A stretch of DNA of 64,000 nt from Geosiphon pyriformis (Eukaryota > Glomeromycota > Glomeromycetes > Archaeosporales > Geosiphonaceae). The notes below the pieces were generated by a model. The model worked only from the letters and a program-made list of their open reading frames with translations. It made no database searches and had not been told where the DNA came from. Below, piece after piece: positions 12,181 through 24,105 of the stretch (position 1 is the first letter of the stretch; every line of letters starts with the position of its first letter). The translations under genes were made by a program, and so were the position numbers. The DNA lies in contig JAAOMT010000503.1 in assembly GCA_016748015.1 (NCBI GenBank), forward strand, positions 365,258 through 429,257, in the 5' to 3' direction.

Positions 12181-14394
12181 TTTTTTAAGTATTATTTTTG
12201 TTGTAAAAAAAGAATTATATAAATATTTTTGTTAATTAAGAATTTGTTTAAGCTTAGTTTAAAAAAAATATACTCAAATATTAAATTTTTTACCAATATA
12301 ATATTAAAAAAAAACCATTTTAAACAAATAGTATTTTATTTAGTTTTGGTAATTTTGCAATTTATAATTAATTATAAAATTCAGTTTAATTTTATATTTA
12401 AAAATATATATAATAAATAAAACTTGTTAATAAAAAAAAATTAAAGTTAAAATTCAATTTATCAAAAAATATTTTGACAGTATAATTTAAACCTATTTAA
12501 AGAAATTTAATCTAAAAAAAATAATTTTAATAATATATACAAATATTAATAATATTTTCAATAAACTTTTTAATTATAAATTAACAAATTTACAAATTTA
12601 AATTAAGTATTATAAATTTTATTTTAATATTTTATTAATTTTTTAAATAATTTTTGTAAAATATATTGTTTTTTTGTCAATAATTTAAATATATTTTATT
12701 TTAAGGATAAAATTCTAATTATAAATATTTTAAGTTAATTTATAAATTACAAAATAATTAAATTTCTTTAAAAATTTGGTATTGTTTTATAAATTAACTA
12801 TAATTTTTGTTTTTATTAAAAAAATTTTTTTTGTTAAAAAATCTTAATCTTAAAAATTTAATTCTTATTTTATTTTAAATTTTATTAAAAATAATAAATT
12901 TATAAATAAAAAAATACTTGTGTTATTTATTTATTTTTATTAATATTTGTTTAATTTTAATTGTTTTAATATAATTAAAACTAATTTAAATAAAACTTAT
13001 TTAAAAGTAATTTCAATTTTTATTAATAAATTTATTAAAAATATTAAATTTTCTAATATTATTGGCTTATTTTTTAAATTTAAATTTACAGTTTAATATT
13101 ATTAATATTGATTAAATTATAAATAATAACTTTGTGGTCTGAGTACAGGCAATGTGGCTTGCAGGGCAGCAGCTTTCTTTTCTGAGATTAGTTTGAGTAT
13201 GGGAGTAAGAGTTCAGGGTTTATTATCATTCACTTTAATTGAACTATAGGCAATTGCCTTGGCATTGGAGTGCGTTCCTTCATTATGCTCTGTAGTGCTT
13301 TATTTGAATAGCCAAGCAGCTTTGGATGCTTGTGTGCAAGAAAGTAAATTATGTTAATCTGACTTTTGTAGTCATTGCTGAATAAAAAAGTGTCATATTT
13401 CTAATTTGATCAGATCAAAAGACATTTTAGTAAGATGAGTTAAGGTAAAAGGGCATTTAGGCAATGTGAACAATAATCATGTGAATGCTCTTGTTCACGC
13501 TGCAGCTCATTCCAATTTAGCTCTTCCAATCGGCATTTCTAATAGATTTCTTATGATAGATGGTCTTGCCATTTTTGGTAATGTTCAGCACTTTGTTCAT
13601 AACATATATCATGCTATAAACCAGGCTTTATGGGAGGCTGGGCCAAGAGCTAATGTTTTGGACAGTTCGGACATCCAGTGTATTGACTGGAAGTGTACTG
13701 CCTCTGTTTGGCATCCAGACTCTCATATGTTGGCAGAATTTACCAGTAGAAAATCAGCTGTATTGTGTACTTATTTGATGAAGGCTGTACATAAAAGATT
13801 GCCAGTAGCTGTTCAAAAAAGGCTGTATAACAAATGCTACCTGAGTGTTTTGTGCTTAATGTGTGAGGAAGTTGAGTTCTCTGACTATGCTTTTATGTAC
13901 TCAGCTAATCTAATGGTGCGTTCTGAGGTTACTTTGGCCATGTTGACTTGTGGAAGTCCTTGATGGATGATTGTCTATCAGTTTCATTCTCAGTGTTTTT
14001 TATTCTTACAGAGGTCTTGAATGGTAGTGTGTATATCATGTTATGCAAAGATTTTGTTCTTATTGATTGGGTTAAGAAAGCTGTTGCTGTCTTTGAAGAT
14101 AAAAAGAGTGCTATTCTAATTGTCGTTGATTTTGTCCATCACTTAATTAAGAGTTATTATAGTAGAGCATAGTTGTTAAGATCTAAATTTAGGGTGAACA
14201 TGGAAAAAAGTGGTTTGGTTTGTGACATAGATGAAATCTTTGCTCTTCTGCGTGGTTTGTCCAGTATTCTATCCAAGGATGTGGTTCACATGCTTGGTAT
14301 AATTGAGTCTTTTGCTGTTAGTTTTGGTTATAGAAGTTGGTATTTGTTTTTTTCTGGTTTAAATAATGGTGATGGGGTTTTTGTGAGTGTGTAA
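12181..14394 (+). pseudogene. LINE ORF2 3' part: RT tail, RNase H, zinc motif (copy C)
   Basis: The eroded 5' part still encodes a recognisable RT tail at 12229-12420 (NLFKLSLKK, FFTNIILKK, QFNFIF), which aligns residue by residue with B at 9460-9650. Nucleotide similarity to B continues for at least the next 120 bases. RNase H becomes clear from about 13135 (TGNVACRAAAFF, GLLSFTLIELQAIALALECVP, LYLNSQAALDACV, VKVKGHLGN). Its LDSQ catalytic Asp reads N. The C-terminal zinc motif is CLMCEEVEFSDYAFMY at about 13850, with the last Cys lost. It ends at TAA 14392. Stops such as TGA at 13379 and 13437 break it. Confidence 0.8.
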
Positions 14395-14423
14395 TGCTGT
14401 CTTAATTGGCCCGAATGGTGGAT

Positions 14424-14442
14424 CATGTGTAAAAAGCACATG
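14424..14442 (+). promoter_or_regulatory. 3'UTR stem-loop (copy C)
   Basis: CATGTG, loop TAAAAAG, CACATG: six Watson-Crick pairs. Compared with copy B, the last pair is G-C in place of A-T, a compensatory difference. Confidence 0.65.
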
Positions 14443-14535
14443 AGCCATGTTTAATTTGATTTATTTTGCTTGTTTCTGTATACTAGATAGTGAGTAGACT
14501 GCACTTGTTAATCTAATAATAATAATAAAAAAATA

Positions 14536-14937
14536 GCTTTAATATTTAAATATATATTAATATTTAATAAAATTGTTATTAATTTAAATAATTAAAAATT
14601 TTTAAATATATATATATTAAAATTATATATAATATAATTTTATTTTTATAATTGTTATTAAATTAAAAAATAACATATTAGTAATATTATTGAAAAAAAG
14701 TTTATTTATTAAATAAATTAAAATAAAAAATCATTTTAATAAATATCTGAAATATTAATTTATTAAATTGAATTATTAGTAATTTTTATATTTATTTTAT
14801 AAAATTTTATTCAAAAAACTATTTATTATTAAAAAAAAACTTTATAATTTTTGTTATTCTAATATAAATTATATTTATTATAGTTTAAAAAAAAATACCA
14901 ACTATGTTTTATGTATATTTTTAATTTTGTTATAAAA
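14536..14937. other. AT-rich spacer
   Basis: Nearly pure A+T between the tail of copy C and the 5' end of copy E. No gene or defined repeat seen. Confidence 0.6.
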
Positions 14938-14945
14938 AAAACTGG

Positions 14946-14993
14946 AAAAAACTTCTTTCTCTCCTTCATCCAAAATTTTGAAAGAAGTTTTTT
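14946..14993 (+). promoter_or_regulatory. Inverted repeat in LINE 5' leader (copy E)
   Basis: Arm AAAAAACTTCTTTC (14946-14959) and its exact reverse complement GAAAGAAGTTTTTT (14980-14993) flank a 20-nt loop. The same structure with one mismatch is at the 5' end of copy G. It would fold as an RNA hairpin at the very start of the transcript. Confidence 0.65.
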
Positions 14994-14999
14994 ACCATT

Positions 15000-16861
15000 C
15001 AGTATGATAAATCAAAACTGTTCTTTGATTATGAGGCCACTGTTGGTCCTGTTATTGCTGTTATAAAGAAGACTATTAAAGTTTCTGGTTCTGAAGGTGG
15101 TTTCAAGGTAGTTGTGTTGAGGAAGAAGAAGAAGGAAGGTGTATTGACAGAGAGTATTGATAATAGAGGGGTTGCTGCTGAAGCTCCTGGTGCTTGTTTA
15201 TGGAGTTCTGAAACAAATAACACTACTGAGTCTGAGAATATTGACATAGAGAAGGAGTGCTTAGTTGAGGAAATCAGTATTGACTATGGTGAGAGTGGTG
15301 CTTTCATGGAAGGGGATCCTGATTAAATGCCAAAGAGTTTGCATGTAAAGACCAAAAAGATGTTAGGGAAGCCTCTGGATGTGATTGATTATGGTACTGT
15401 CAATACAAATAATGACGTGTTAGATGATTCCTTTCTTTTTCTGCCCCCTCTATCTATCAAACCATCTGTTCAAGTGCCTGTTCACAAATCTTTTGCTTTA
15501 GATATTGATTTTGTGGCTATTACTGGGAAGTTTTCTCAGGAAAAATTGAGTTTTATCAGAAAAATTTTTTCAAGTGTAAATGGTTTTGGGGGGGCTTCTA
15601 CTTCCTCAAAATTTGGTGGAGTTATTCATGTGACTTTCACTTTGGAAAAGGCAATGATGGCTGCTGGGAAGTTAGCAAATAATCATGATATTGTGGTAAA
15701 CACTAATCTTAAGCATCTGGTAAACAATTGTACAAATCGGGATATTGTGATTAAAGAGATTCCTGTTGGTACATTAATTGAGGTGGTGCACGCAGCTGTT
15801 TCCGAATTTGGGTTGTTGTGTCAATCAAAATGCAGTTGGTAGGACTGTGGCAAAAAGCAATTGTTACTTTGGGAGATTCTGATCAGGCTGATTTGTTGGT
15901 ATCTAAGTGGTCTATTCTTATCAGGAAAGATGCAGTCTGGGTGGCCAGAGCTGATGTTGATAAACAGACTTGGGATTCCAGAAATGAGTTTAAGACATTG
16001 CTTTACACTTTTTCTGTGGGAACCAATGCACATGATCTTTGGGATTTTATTGGTTCAGTGGGTGGAAAAACATGTGTCATCAAGCACAATTCAGTTAACT
16101 ACACTTGGGTGTACTGCACCACAGTGTGTTTTGAGTCTAAAAGCAATCTGAATCAGGCTTTGGCCAACACTCTGGTGATAAAAGATGTCAGTCTCCATTG
16201 GTCATGTCTATTTGCTGCCTTGTGTTCCTCTTGCAATTCTCTTGGTTATACATCTAGGAATTGTAAATCAGCTGATGTATCTTCGAGTCCAAAGGGCAAG
16301 AGGGCTCCTCTCTTGGCTTAGAACTGGTTTAGATTGGCAAAAATTTATGAAAGGAAGTCTGCTTCTGTTTTTCATCTTTTGGCTTTTGGTGGAAAGACTT
16401 GGGCATCAGTGGTTGGCTCTATTCCTTCAGGTATTTCTCTTGGATACAACTCTTAGCTTGGTTTTATCAGAAATGGTAAATTTCTCCCTCCAGTAGTGAA
16501 TGATTTGAAAAAACATTTGGTTAGCATTAAAAGCAGTCTTGTCAGTCTCATAGAACAAATTGGTAAGTTGGCTAAAAGGTTGAAGTCATTCATGCCAGCA
16601 GTTTCCCAGTCTAGCCCTGGATGTCAGCTGCTGGTAACCTCCCCATCGCAGAATCAAGAGGAGGATATGGTAATGGGAGTGGATTCGAGTGATGCCACTA
16701 GTGACAAGACTGCTACCATTTCAGGTTCTACTGTCTCATCTGAGGTTGTGAAATTGAAAAATATGTTGAAAGGTCTCTCTGCTTCAGTCATGAGCCTATT
16801 AGCATGCTTGGATGGTTTGGCTTTGGCAAGTGGTGTTTTTTCTCTACTTTTTTCTCAATGA
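15000..16861 (+). pseudogene. LINE ORF1 (RRM plus CCHC) (copy E)
   Basis: The frame is open upstream of 15114 but I see no clear start ATG. The N-terminus is rich in charged residues (LRKKKKEG). A TAA at 15324 breaks it. The conserved SFALDI and NGFGGASTSSKF block follows at about 15490-15610, then DIVIKEIPVG of the RRM-like domain. A one-base deletion near 15815 shifts the frame, and it resumes as VSIKMQLVGLWQKAIV. The zinc knuckle reads CSSCNSLGYTSRNC, so its His is Tyr. TAG stops lie at 16319 and 16454. The C-terminal segment (MPAVSQSSPGCQLLV) matches copy F and not D. The stop TGA at 16859 overlaps the ORF2 ATG. Confidence 0.85.
16858..16861 (+). promoter_or_regulatory. ORF1/ORF2 ATGA overlap (copy E)
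   Basis: Sequence CTCAATGAGTAGTCTGG: the ORF1 stop TGA sits inside the ORF2 start. The surrounding bases are almost identical to copy D. Confidence 0.75.
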
Positions 16862-19800
16862 GTAGTCTGGTATGGAAAATTGCCATGTGTAATGTTCGTG
16901 GGTTGAACAATCCTGCAAAGCAAGATAATGTCATTCATTGGCACAAGGATATGAACAATTTGGTTTCTATTTTTATGAAGTCAAAGCTTAAAGGGAAAGT
17001 TTGCCCATGGTTGACTGACAAATTTGATGGTATTCGGGTTTTTACTTCTGGTCTGAATTCTGGTTTTATGGGTGCTAGTGTGTTGATCGTTGTGAATTTT
17101 TCTTTAGCAAAACACATCTACAAGGTCTCTAAAGTGCCTGGTCAGCTTCTGTTCATCAAGTTGCTTTTCAAAAATAAACTTTCAGTGTTTATTTTGGGGC
17201 TCTATGCTGGTGCTTTATTAGTGGTTCAGTTTTTTTAGGCTAGTAAAATCAACTCTCTCATTGCTAAAGCCATTAATAAGTCTTCTTTTGTTATCCTTGG
17301 TGGTGATTTTAATGAAAATGGTTCTCAAAAGTGTGCGAGTTTCAAAAAGTGCCTTGAGTTGGGATTAGTTAACTCTTTGATTGGAAGTCCGGCCATTAAG
17401 ATGCTCACTTGGGCGAATTCTAGGGGTGTCATGAAAACTATTGATTACGTGTTTGTTTCACCAAATCTGGTCAATTTTTTGGTATATCATGGTGTTTTGG
17501 ATGTCAATGAATATTTTGATACAGACCACCAGGCTGTGTCTGTATCTATAAGCCTGAGCGGTTTATTAGATACACACTTGTTTTCTCTTTGCAAGCAGGC
17601 AAATAAAGATTATTGGAAATTTGATGTCAAAAATACCAGTGAGGCTAAATGGCTTGAGTTTAAGGATGCTACGGCTGCTAACACTACTATGTTTCTGGGT
17701 GCATTTGGTAATGCTGTAAAGTTTTCTGATCTTGGCGCTATGTGGGACGTTATTTACAAGATCATGGTTCTCTCAGCTGGTGGTGTTTTTAAGAGAAGAT
17801 GGTTCAAAGATTTTGATACAGTTTGCAATAAAGTGTCATCTAGGTTTCATAAGCTAGAGCTGTTGGTTTTCAAGCTGGTGAAGACTTCTTGTTTGAGTTC
17901 TAGTGTTAATTTTGCTTTGCTTTTGGGTATATGGGACAACCTTGACTCTGCTGGTGCTTCAACAGTAAGATTTATGTTTTCTTCTGGGGCTAAATTTGAT
18001 GACATTCATTCTGCTCTGGCCAAAGCAAGGAGATCATACTGCTCTTCTAAATTGCTGAAGTCCAAGCATGCTGAAGAATCTCACATTAGGCAGGCTATTA
18101 CCAATAGGATAGAGAGTTTTGAGTTAGATAAGGATTATACAATCAGAAGTGTGTTGGAATGTTCTTTTTACAAAGTGGTTTTGGACCATCTGGTCGTGGA
18201 CAATGAGTTAGTTCTTGAACCTAATTTGGTTAAGTCCAAGATAAATACTATTATGGAAGGATGGACCAGGAAGTGTGTGGTGGTTGATAATATTTTTGAT
18301 ACTTGGTTTTGTCAATACAAACTTTTGAACTACATTTTTGATGATGCTTTTTCTGAAATAATGAGTGAAATTGATTTTAATGAGTTGCATCATGTGATTA
18401 CCAGTCTTCCTAATGAGAAAGCTGCTGGTCTCTTGAGCATCTCTAATGAGCTTTAGAAACATTGTGATAAGTCGGTTTTGGATTTGCTTTTGGTTTTTTT
18501 GAACTCTTGTTTGTCTTGTGAGTTGGTATCTGGTCTTTGGAAAGAGGCTTGGGTTTCGATGATTCCCAAACCTTATAAGTAAGAAGGTGTTTCCACAAAT
18601 ACTCGGCCTATTGCCTTAATCAAAACAGCTCACAAAATTCTATTCAAGATTCTTTCAGATAAGATTTTACTGGCTTGCAGCTCATATGATGTTCTGTATG
18701 ATAACAATTTTTTGGTTTTAAAGGGTACAACAACTCAGTCTTCTATTTTTGCAGTTGGCTTGGTAATTAAAGATGTTTTGGAAAAAAACTGGGAACTTTG
18801 GCTTGTTTTGCAGAATATGTGAAAGGCATATAATTCGGTTGGCTGGGAGCACCTTGAGAAGAGCTTAGTTAGGATCAAAATGTGTAGTAAATTTGTTTGC
18901 TTTTTTGGTAGTATTTATAGGGACTGAACCAACTATGTTATAACAGATTTTGGTTTAACTGATAGTTACTGGGTGTTTGATGGGTTGAACCAAGGTGAAG
19001 TTTTTTCCTCTCTATTGTAGTGCATATTTTATGATCCTCTTTTGTGTGAAATTAAGTGTCAAAAGAGTGTGTATAGTTACAGGCTCAATTCTTATTTTGT
19101 TTCTGAGAGTGGTCGTATTGAGTCTCAGGCTGGGCTTTCTACTTTCCTTGCTGCTGGTGCTTTTGTTGATGATACTATTTGGGTTGGTAGCAGTCAGGCT
19201 GTCACTCAGCATATTCTCAATATTGCTAGTGAATTTTTTTGAGTTAATGACATTTCAATTAATAATGACAAAACTGTGGCCATTCCAATCAACAGCAGGA
19301 TCAGTGTTCTGTCTCTTTTTATTAGTGGTTTGCCTATTTCTATTGCCCGTAGAGGAGAACCTCACTGGTATCTCAGTATTTTTTTGTCAACTGAGGGTTT
19401 TTTAAGGCCTAACTTGACTAAAGCACATTCAGATGTTCGTTTCTTTACTAATTTAGTTCTAAGGAAGGCAGTTTTAAATAAGCAGTTCTTGTATCTGGTG
19501 TTAGCAGTTCTCCATCCCATAATCGGCTACAGAACACAGTTTGGCTATATTCCTGTTGATGTATGTGATAAATAGGATGCTCTGATTCACAAGGGCTTGA
19601 AGCTAAAATCTAGTCTCCCAATAGACTTTTCTAGTGATACTATTTATCATCCTTTTTTTTATGGTTTAAAATCTTTTTCACAATATCAATCTGAAAGTAA
19701 AGTAGCTTCACTTATTAGTTTTGCAAACTTTGGCGGAATCTTGGGGCATCTATTCAGTCACAGGTAATATAACTTACAGGTTCTGTATTGGTGGCCCATT

Positions 19801-21532
19801 CATCTTTTGATCTCTCCTGCTTGTATTCGCGTTAGTGTTTCTAATAATTTTTTAGCTGGTATGGTTTGCATTCTCTTTGATTACAATTTGTTTTTGGGTG
19901 GCTCTTTAGCCAGTGCTTTTTGGTTTCATAATGGGGTTCCTATGTCTGTTGTTCTTGGCGAGTCTTTGTTTTTCAAGTTTTTTTCTCCAGTGTTTTGGCA
20001 TTGCCTTCATGGATCAACTTTGTAATCGTCATGGCATTGTTTTTAGCTAGCACACCTTCAAGCAGTGGAAAAGACTGGACCCTTGTGACCTGGTTCCTGA
20101 ATGGTTTAATCTTTCTGTTGCATTTTTTATGGCTTCTCATTCATCTTCTTTAGCCTCAGTTGGTGCTGGTTCTTTTAACTTTTATGAGTCTGATGATTTT
20201 GTGGCCACTCGTGGTCATCTTTCTCAGGTTGATGTCAATAGTTTGTCTGTATATATGGATGGTTCTTTAAAGTATTTGGGCACAGCTAATTGTAGAACTG
20301 GAGCTGCCATTTTTTTTAAAAACATTGATTTGGTTTTGGGTGTTGGGGTTCAGGGTTTAATGTTATCTACTTTAGTAGAATTACAGGCTATAGTGTTGGC
20401 TTTGGAATGTGTGTCTGCAGTTCATTCTGTTAATTTGTTTTTGGATAGTCAAGCAGCTTTAGATGCTTGTAAATCTGAGTTAAGCCTGGTTTGCCCTGAC
20501 TTTTGCAATCAATGTTGGGTCAAGCATCGGCATATTTGGAATGTTATCCACAGTAAAAATTTGAGAGTTAATTGGCACAAAGTTAAAGGCCACTCTGGCA
20601 TTTTAGGGAATGACCACACTGATAGCATTGCTGATGCTGTGTTTCTATCTGAATGGTATCTTCTTCTTTGTATGGGTGGACACTTTTTGTTGGTGGATGG
20701 TGGTATTGTTTTTGGTAATTCTAGACACTTTGTTCAGGATGTTTGTCGTGTGGTTTGTCATGTACACTGGAAGGTCAGTTCTAGTTCTGGATTTCTGGCT
20801 AGTAGTTTGTGTTCAGATGTTGACTGGCTCAGTTTTTCTAGAATTTGGCACCCTGATTTGCATATGGCCACTGGTTTCACTAGCAGGCTCACAGCTGATA
20901 CTTGCACTTATCTTATAAAGACTTTGCACTATCGGCTTCCTGTGGCTGTCCAGAAATGCATTTATGATAAATGTTACCCTAGTGTTCTGTATCTGTATTG
21001 TGGTAAAGTGGAGGTTTCTGATCATGTGTTTTCTTGTGTGATTGATAATTCGGTTTGTTGTCAAGTTCTGGAATCCTGCATGTCTTCTTGAAAATCAATT
21101 TCTGGGCTCTCTCTTCTCTCTTCAGTTGTGTTGCAGTTTATGTTGACCTGTGCTTCAGATTTGCTGGTTTCCTCGACTCTTTACAAGGGTTTTGTTTTCA
21201 ATGGATGGCTTTAGGAGGCTGTTACTGTTTTTCATGATCTCAAGGTTGCTGGTGTTAAAATTACTGATTTTATGCACTCTCTTTGCTCTGCTTTTAGGAA
21301 TGATATTTGGTTGGTCTGTACCAAGCATTGTGCTTTTATGGAAAAGAATGGCCTAATTCCAGTAAACGGATCAATTCCCATTCTAGTTTTTGGTTCAGTT
21401 TTGAGATTGTCGCCTGGTGTGATTAAATTGCTTGGTGTTACTGAAGCCTTTGGTGTCCTTTTTGGCTTTCACAAGTCTTGTTCATTTTTTTCGGATATTG
21501 GTGACATGGTTTCTGTTAATATAGTTGTGTAG
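16858..21532 (+). pseudogene. LINE ORF2: endonuclease, RT, RNase H, zinc motif (copy E)
   Basis: The endonuclease has CNVRGLN, ILGGDFNENG near 17295, TWANSRGVMKTIDYVF and YFDTDHQAV near 17513. RT has AAGLLSISNEL, ALIKTAHKIL and FVDDTIWVG near 19160, with both Asp residues kept. RNase H at about 20255-20640 has YMDGSLK, LVELQAIVLALE, LDSQAALDA and KVKGHSGILGNDHTD. The zinc motif CGKVEVSDHVFSC lies near 21000. One reading frame holds from 16858 to about 20030, then a frameshift leads into the RNase H frame. Stops include TAG 17236 (from CAG), TAG 18454, TAG 19018 and TAG 19573 (from TGG), TAA 18581 and TGA 18820. Confidence 0.88.
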
Positions 21533-21563
21533 TGTTGTTCTAACTGGCTCGAGTGGCTGGTCA

Positions 21564-21581
21564 CGTGTGGTTAAGTGCATG
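21564..21581 (+). promoter_or_regulatory. 3'UTR stem-loop (copy E)
   Basis: CGTGTG, loop GTTAAG, TGCATG: six pairs when G-U wobble is allowed. Confidence 0.55.
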
Positions 21582-21667
21582 ATTTATGTCTAGTTTAGAT
21601 CATTTCATTGATGTATTGTTCTAGGTAGTGTTTGGATCTCACTCATTAAACGTAATAAAAAAAAAAA

Positions 21668-22030
21668 CTGTTATTAAAAAAATAAACTATCTTAATTAAT
21701 AAATTGTTTATAAATTTATTTATTTTTTAATTATTATATAATATTATTATTATTAATTAAAATTTATATAATTATTGCCAAATTTTGTTTTTAATAATTA
21801 GTTTATTAAATTATTTATAATATTTAAAAATATAACAATAAAGTTTGTTTTAATTAATATTTGTATTTTAATAACATTTATTTTTAAAATTTATTTATAA
21901 TATGAGTTTTATTTAAAATTAACATTTTTTGTAAATTTATTAATGTTTTTGGTTAATATATAATATAGGTTTAATTAATTTAAATAATTAATTAAATATA
22001 AAAAATACAAATTATACTTATATATTATTA
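21668..22030. other. AT-rich spacer
   Basis: Nearly pure A+T between copies E and D. No coding or repeat structure that I can support. Confidence 0.6.
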
Positions 22031-22160
22031 AAAAACTCTTTCTTTCATTGATCCCCTGGTCACAACGAGAGCTTTGAGTTGTCACTGAAATAGCCTTCCT
22101 TTTCCCTTTCTCCTTTACCTTTCTCCAGTTATTTCTTCAGACATTCCCCTTTTTGTGGCT

Positions 22161-24105
22161 ATGGAACCAGTGGGCTTTGCTGCTGGTGGTTCTGAGTCCG
22201 TTTCGGCTGGGTTGGGGACCCGGTCTGGTGTCAAAAATAAGTATTCGGTTGGTCCTCAATTTCGTGGTGCATCCTATAAGAAACCGAAGAAACCTGTGGC
22301 AGTTGACGGTTTGGTGGAGTCGTCTGCTGGTGTCTTGAACGTTATAGATGAAAGTGGTGACGGATCTAATATTGGGCAATCGTGGGCTAGCGAGGTCAAC
22401 AGCGAAGTGAACAGCGTAAGTGGCATCTCGGACTTGAATAACTTGGAAAACGTCGTCGCTGAGGAAACTAGCTATGCTGAGTTGGATGTTTCAGGTTTGG
22501 ATGACGACATGAATGATGCCACACCAAGGAAGATGCATACTCGCACCTATGTTCTGAACAGTAAGCCGCCACCTATCTCTTTCAATGTGCTAAGTGATGG
22601 TGGAGACACTCTGCCTCTTCTGAGTCCTAAATTTTGTGAGTCCAATCGCCTTCCTCCAGTCAGGTCACATGCTCCAGAGAAATGGAGTTTTATTTCGTCA
22701 AAATCGTTTGCATTGAATATTGAGCTATTTGCCGTTCCTGGCAAAACTATTGGTAATAAGTTGGTTTGTGTGAAAAAAATTTTTTATCAGGTTGATGGTT
22801 TTGGGGGGGCTTCGACTCCCTCAAAATTTCCTGGAATAATTTACATCTGAAAAAAGTTTGTTTAAGGCGAGGAAAATGGCAATCAGTGAAAAAATATTGG
22901 TAAATGATGATCTAAGAAAAGTAAACAGCCATTCAGATCGGGAGGTGATCGTCAAGGAAATCCCAGTAAATCTTCCCAAATCAGCAATTAAGGCAGTGTT
23001 CTCCAAGTTTGGCAAGATTGTTTCAATTAAAGTGCAGCTTATTGGTCTTTGGCAAAAGGCCCTGGTGGAAAATAAATCATCTGAGATGGCTGATTTGGTC
23101 GCAGTTAGATGGTTTGTGCTCATGGGAAAGGATTCTGTCCGCGTGGCAAAGGCAGATATTGATAAACAAATGTGGGTATCGAGGGATCAGCATCGGGCTT
23201 TGCTCTATACTCTTCCAGTTGGCATCAATGCTCATGATCTCTCCAGTTTGTTGGAATCATATGATGGGAAGACTTGTTATATCGGCCGTAACCCTAGTTC
23301 ATATGTTCGTGATAAATGTGCTGTGATTTGTTTTGGTGATGAGGCATCCAAGTTGGCTGCTATTAGTACCATTCCAGTTTTCAGAAACGTGAGTTTGCAT
23401 TGGGCTGGTCTTTCTTTGGCCAGTTGTGCTCGTTGTAAACATTTTGGTCATGTTTCGGTCAACTGTTCCTTGGGTGAGTATTCTGGTGTTCGAGGAAGGA
23501 GAGTGGTTTCTGAGCAAGATCGGGTTTGTCTAGCTGGGATATATAAGAGGAAGTCGGCCCCTGTCGCTCGTCCAGTTTCTTTTGGTGGAAAGACGTGGGC
23601 CCAAGTGGCAGGCAGTTCTCCCTCTCGTGTTGTCTCTTCGGGTGCTCCTGGTGTCAGTTTGGTCTCTGGTTCGAAGGCTTCCTCAATGGATTCCTTCTCA
23701 TCTGGTGCCACTGATCTAGATGGTTGCCTAGCTGTGCTGGAACGCTCTGTGGAAATTCTCACGAACTGAGTCTCATTCATTTTAAAGAAGTTAAGTTTTG
23801 TTGACTTGGTGCCATTGGCGCCTTCTCCTTCAGCTCTTCTTTTGGTGTCTCCAACTGCCGTTGTTTCTGATATGGACTCAGGTTTGGATTTGGATAGCAC
23901 GTTGTTGTCGTCTGTCTCTTCTTCTCCCAATGTTGGTGGGTTGGTTGTTGATTTCAGTCCGAGCAGTTCTAAGGTTTTGACTGCCAAGATTGGCAGTTTG
24001 GAGTCAAATATGATGGCTCTTGAGGCTTCAGTTTGCTCGGTCTTGGATAGATTGGATTATCTGTGTTCTGGATCGGGTTCGTTGGCTTTTCCTCCATCTC
24101 AATGA
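22161..24105 (+). pseudogene. LINE ORF1 (RRM plus CCHC) (copy D)
   Basis: The start ATG is at 22161 (MEPVGFAAGG). The N-terminal half is Ser/Gly and acid rich with PKKPV. The conserved SFALNIEL and VDGFGGASTPSKF block follows at about 22705-22830. A deletion near 22845 shifts the frame, which resumes in another frame with TSEKSLFKAR. An RRM-like domain follows at about 22945-23110 (VIVKEIPVN, FGKIVSIKVQLIGLWQKAL). The zinc knuckle CARCKHFGHVSVNC is at 23425-23466 (CX2CX4HX4C, intact). A TGA at 23767 lies before a Ser-rich, helical C-terminus. This protein should bind the LINE RNA. Two lesions would need explaining if it were active. Confidence 0.9.
24102..24105 (+). promoter_or_regulatory. 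ORF1/ORF2 ATGA overlap (copy D)
   Basis: CTCAATGAGTAG: ORF1 ends PPSQ-stop and ORF2 begins MSSLVW, sharing ATGA. This layout suggests termination-reinitiation of translation, as known for some other LINEs. Confidence 0.75.

Larger units (their letters stand above)
12181..14535 (+). mobile_element. LINE copy C, 5'-truncated, part hyper-AT eroded
   Basis: Homology with copies B and D runs from the RT C-terminal region through RNase H and the ORF2 C-terminus to the 3'UTR and an AATAATAATAATAAAAAAA tail. The stretch 12181 to about 13128 is close to pure A+T, while 13129-14520 has ordinary composition for the family. It is still one collinear element. Confidence 0.8.
14938..21667 (+). mobile_element. 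LINE copy E, full-length, type II leader
   Basis: It has a type II leader containing an inverted repeat, ORF1, ORF2 and a 3'UTR ending AACGTAATAAAA. The leader is shared with copy G. The ORF1 C-terminus is like F, while ORF2 is like A and G. Both ORFs carry stops and at least two frameshifts, so it is inactive. Confidence 0.88.

Noticed and set aside
18454-19575. Reassigned stop codon (TAG or TGA read as Trp)
   Set aside because: TGG is used at most Trp positions, TAG also replaces Gln, and all three stops occur; transition decay explains this better.
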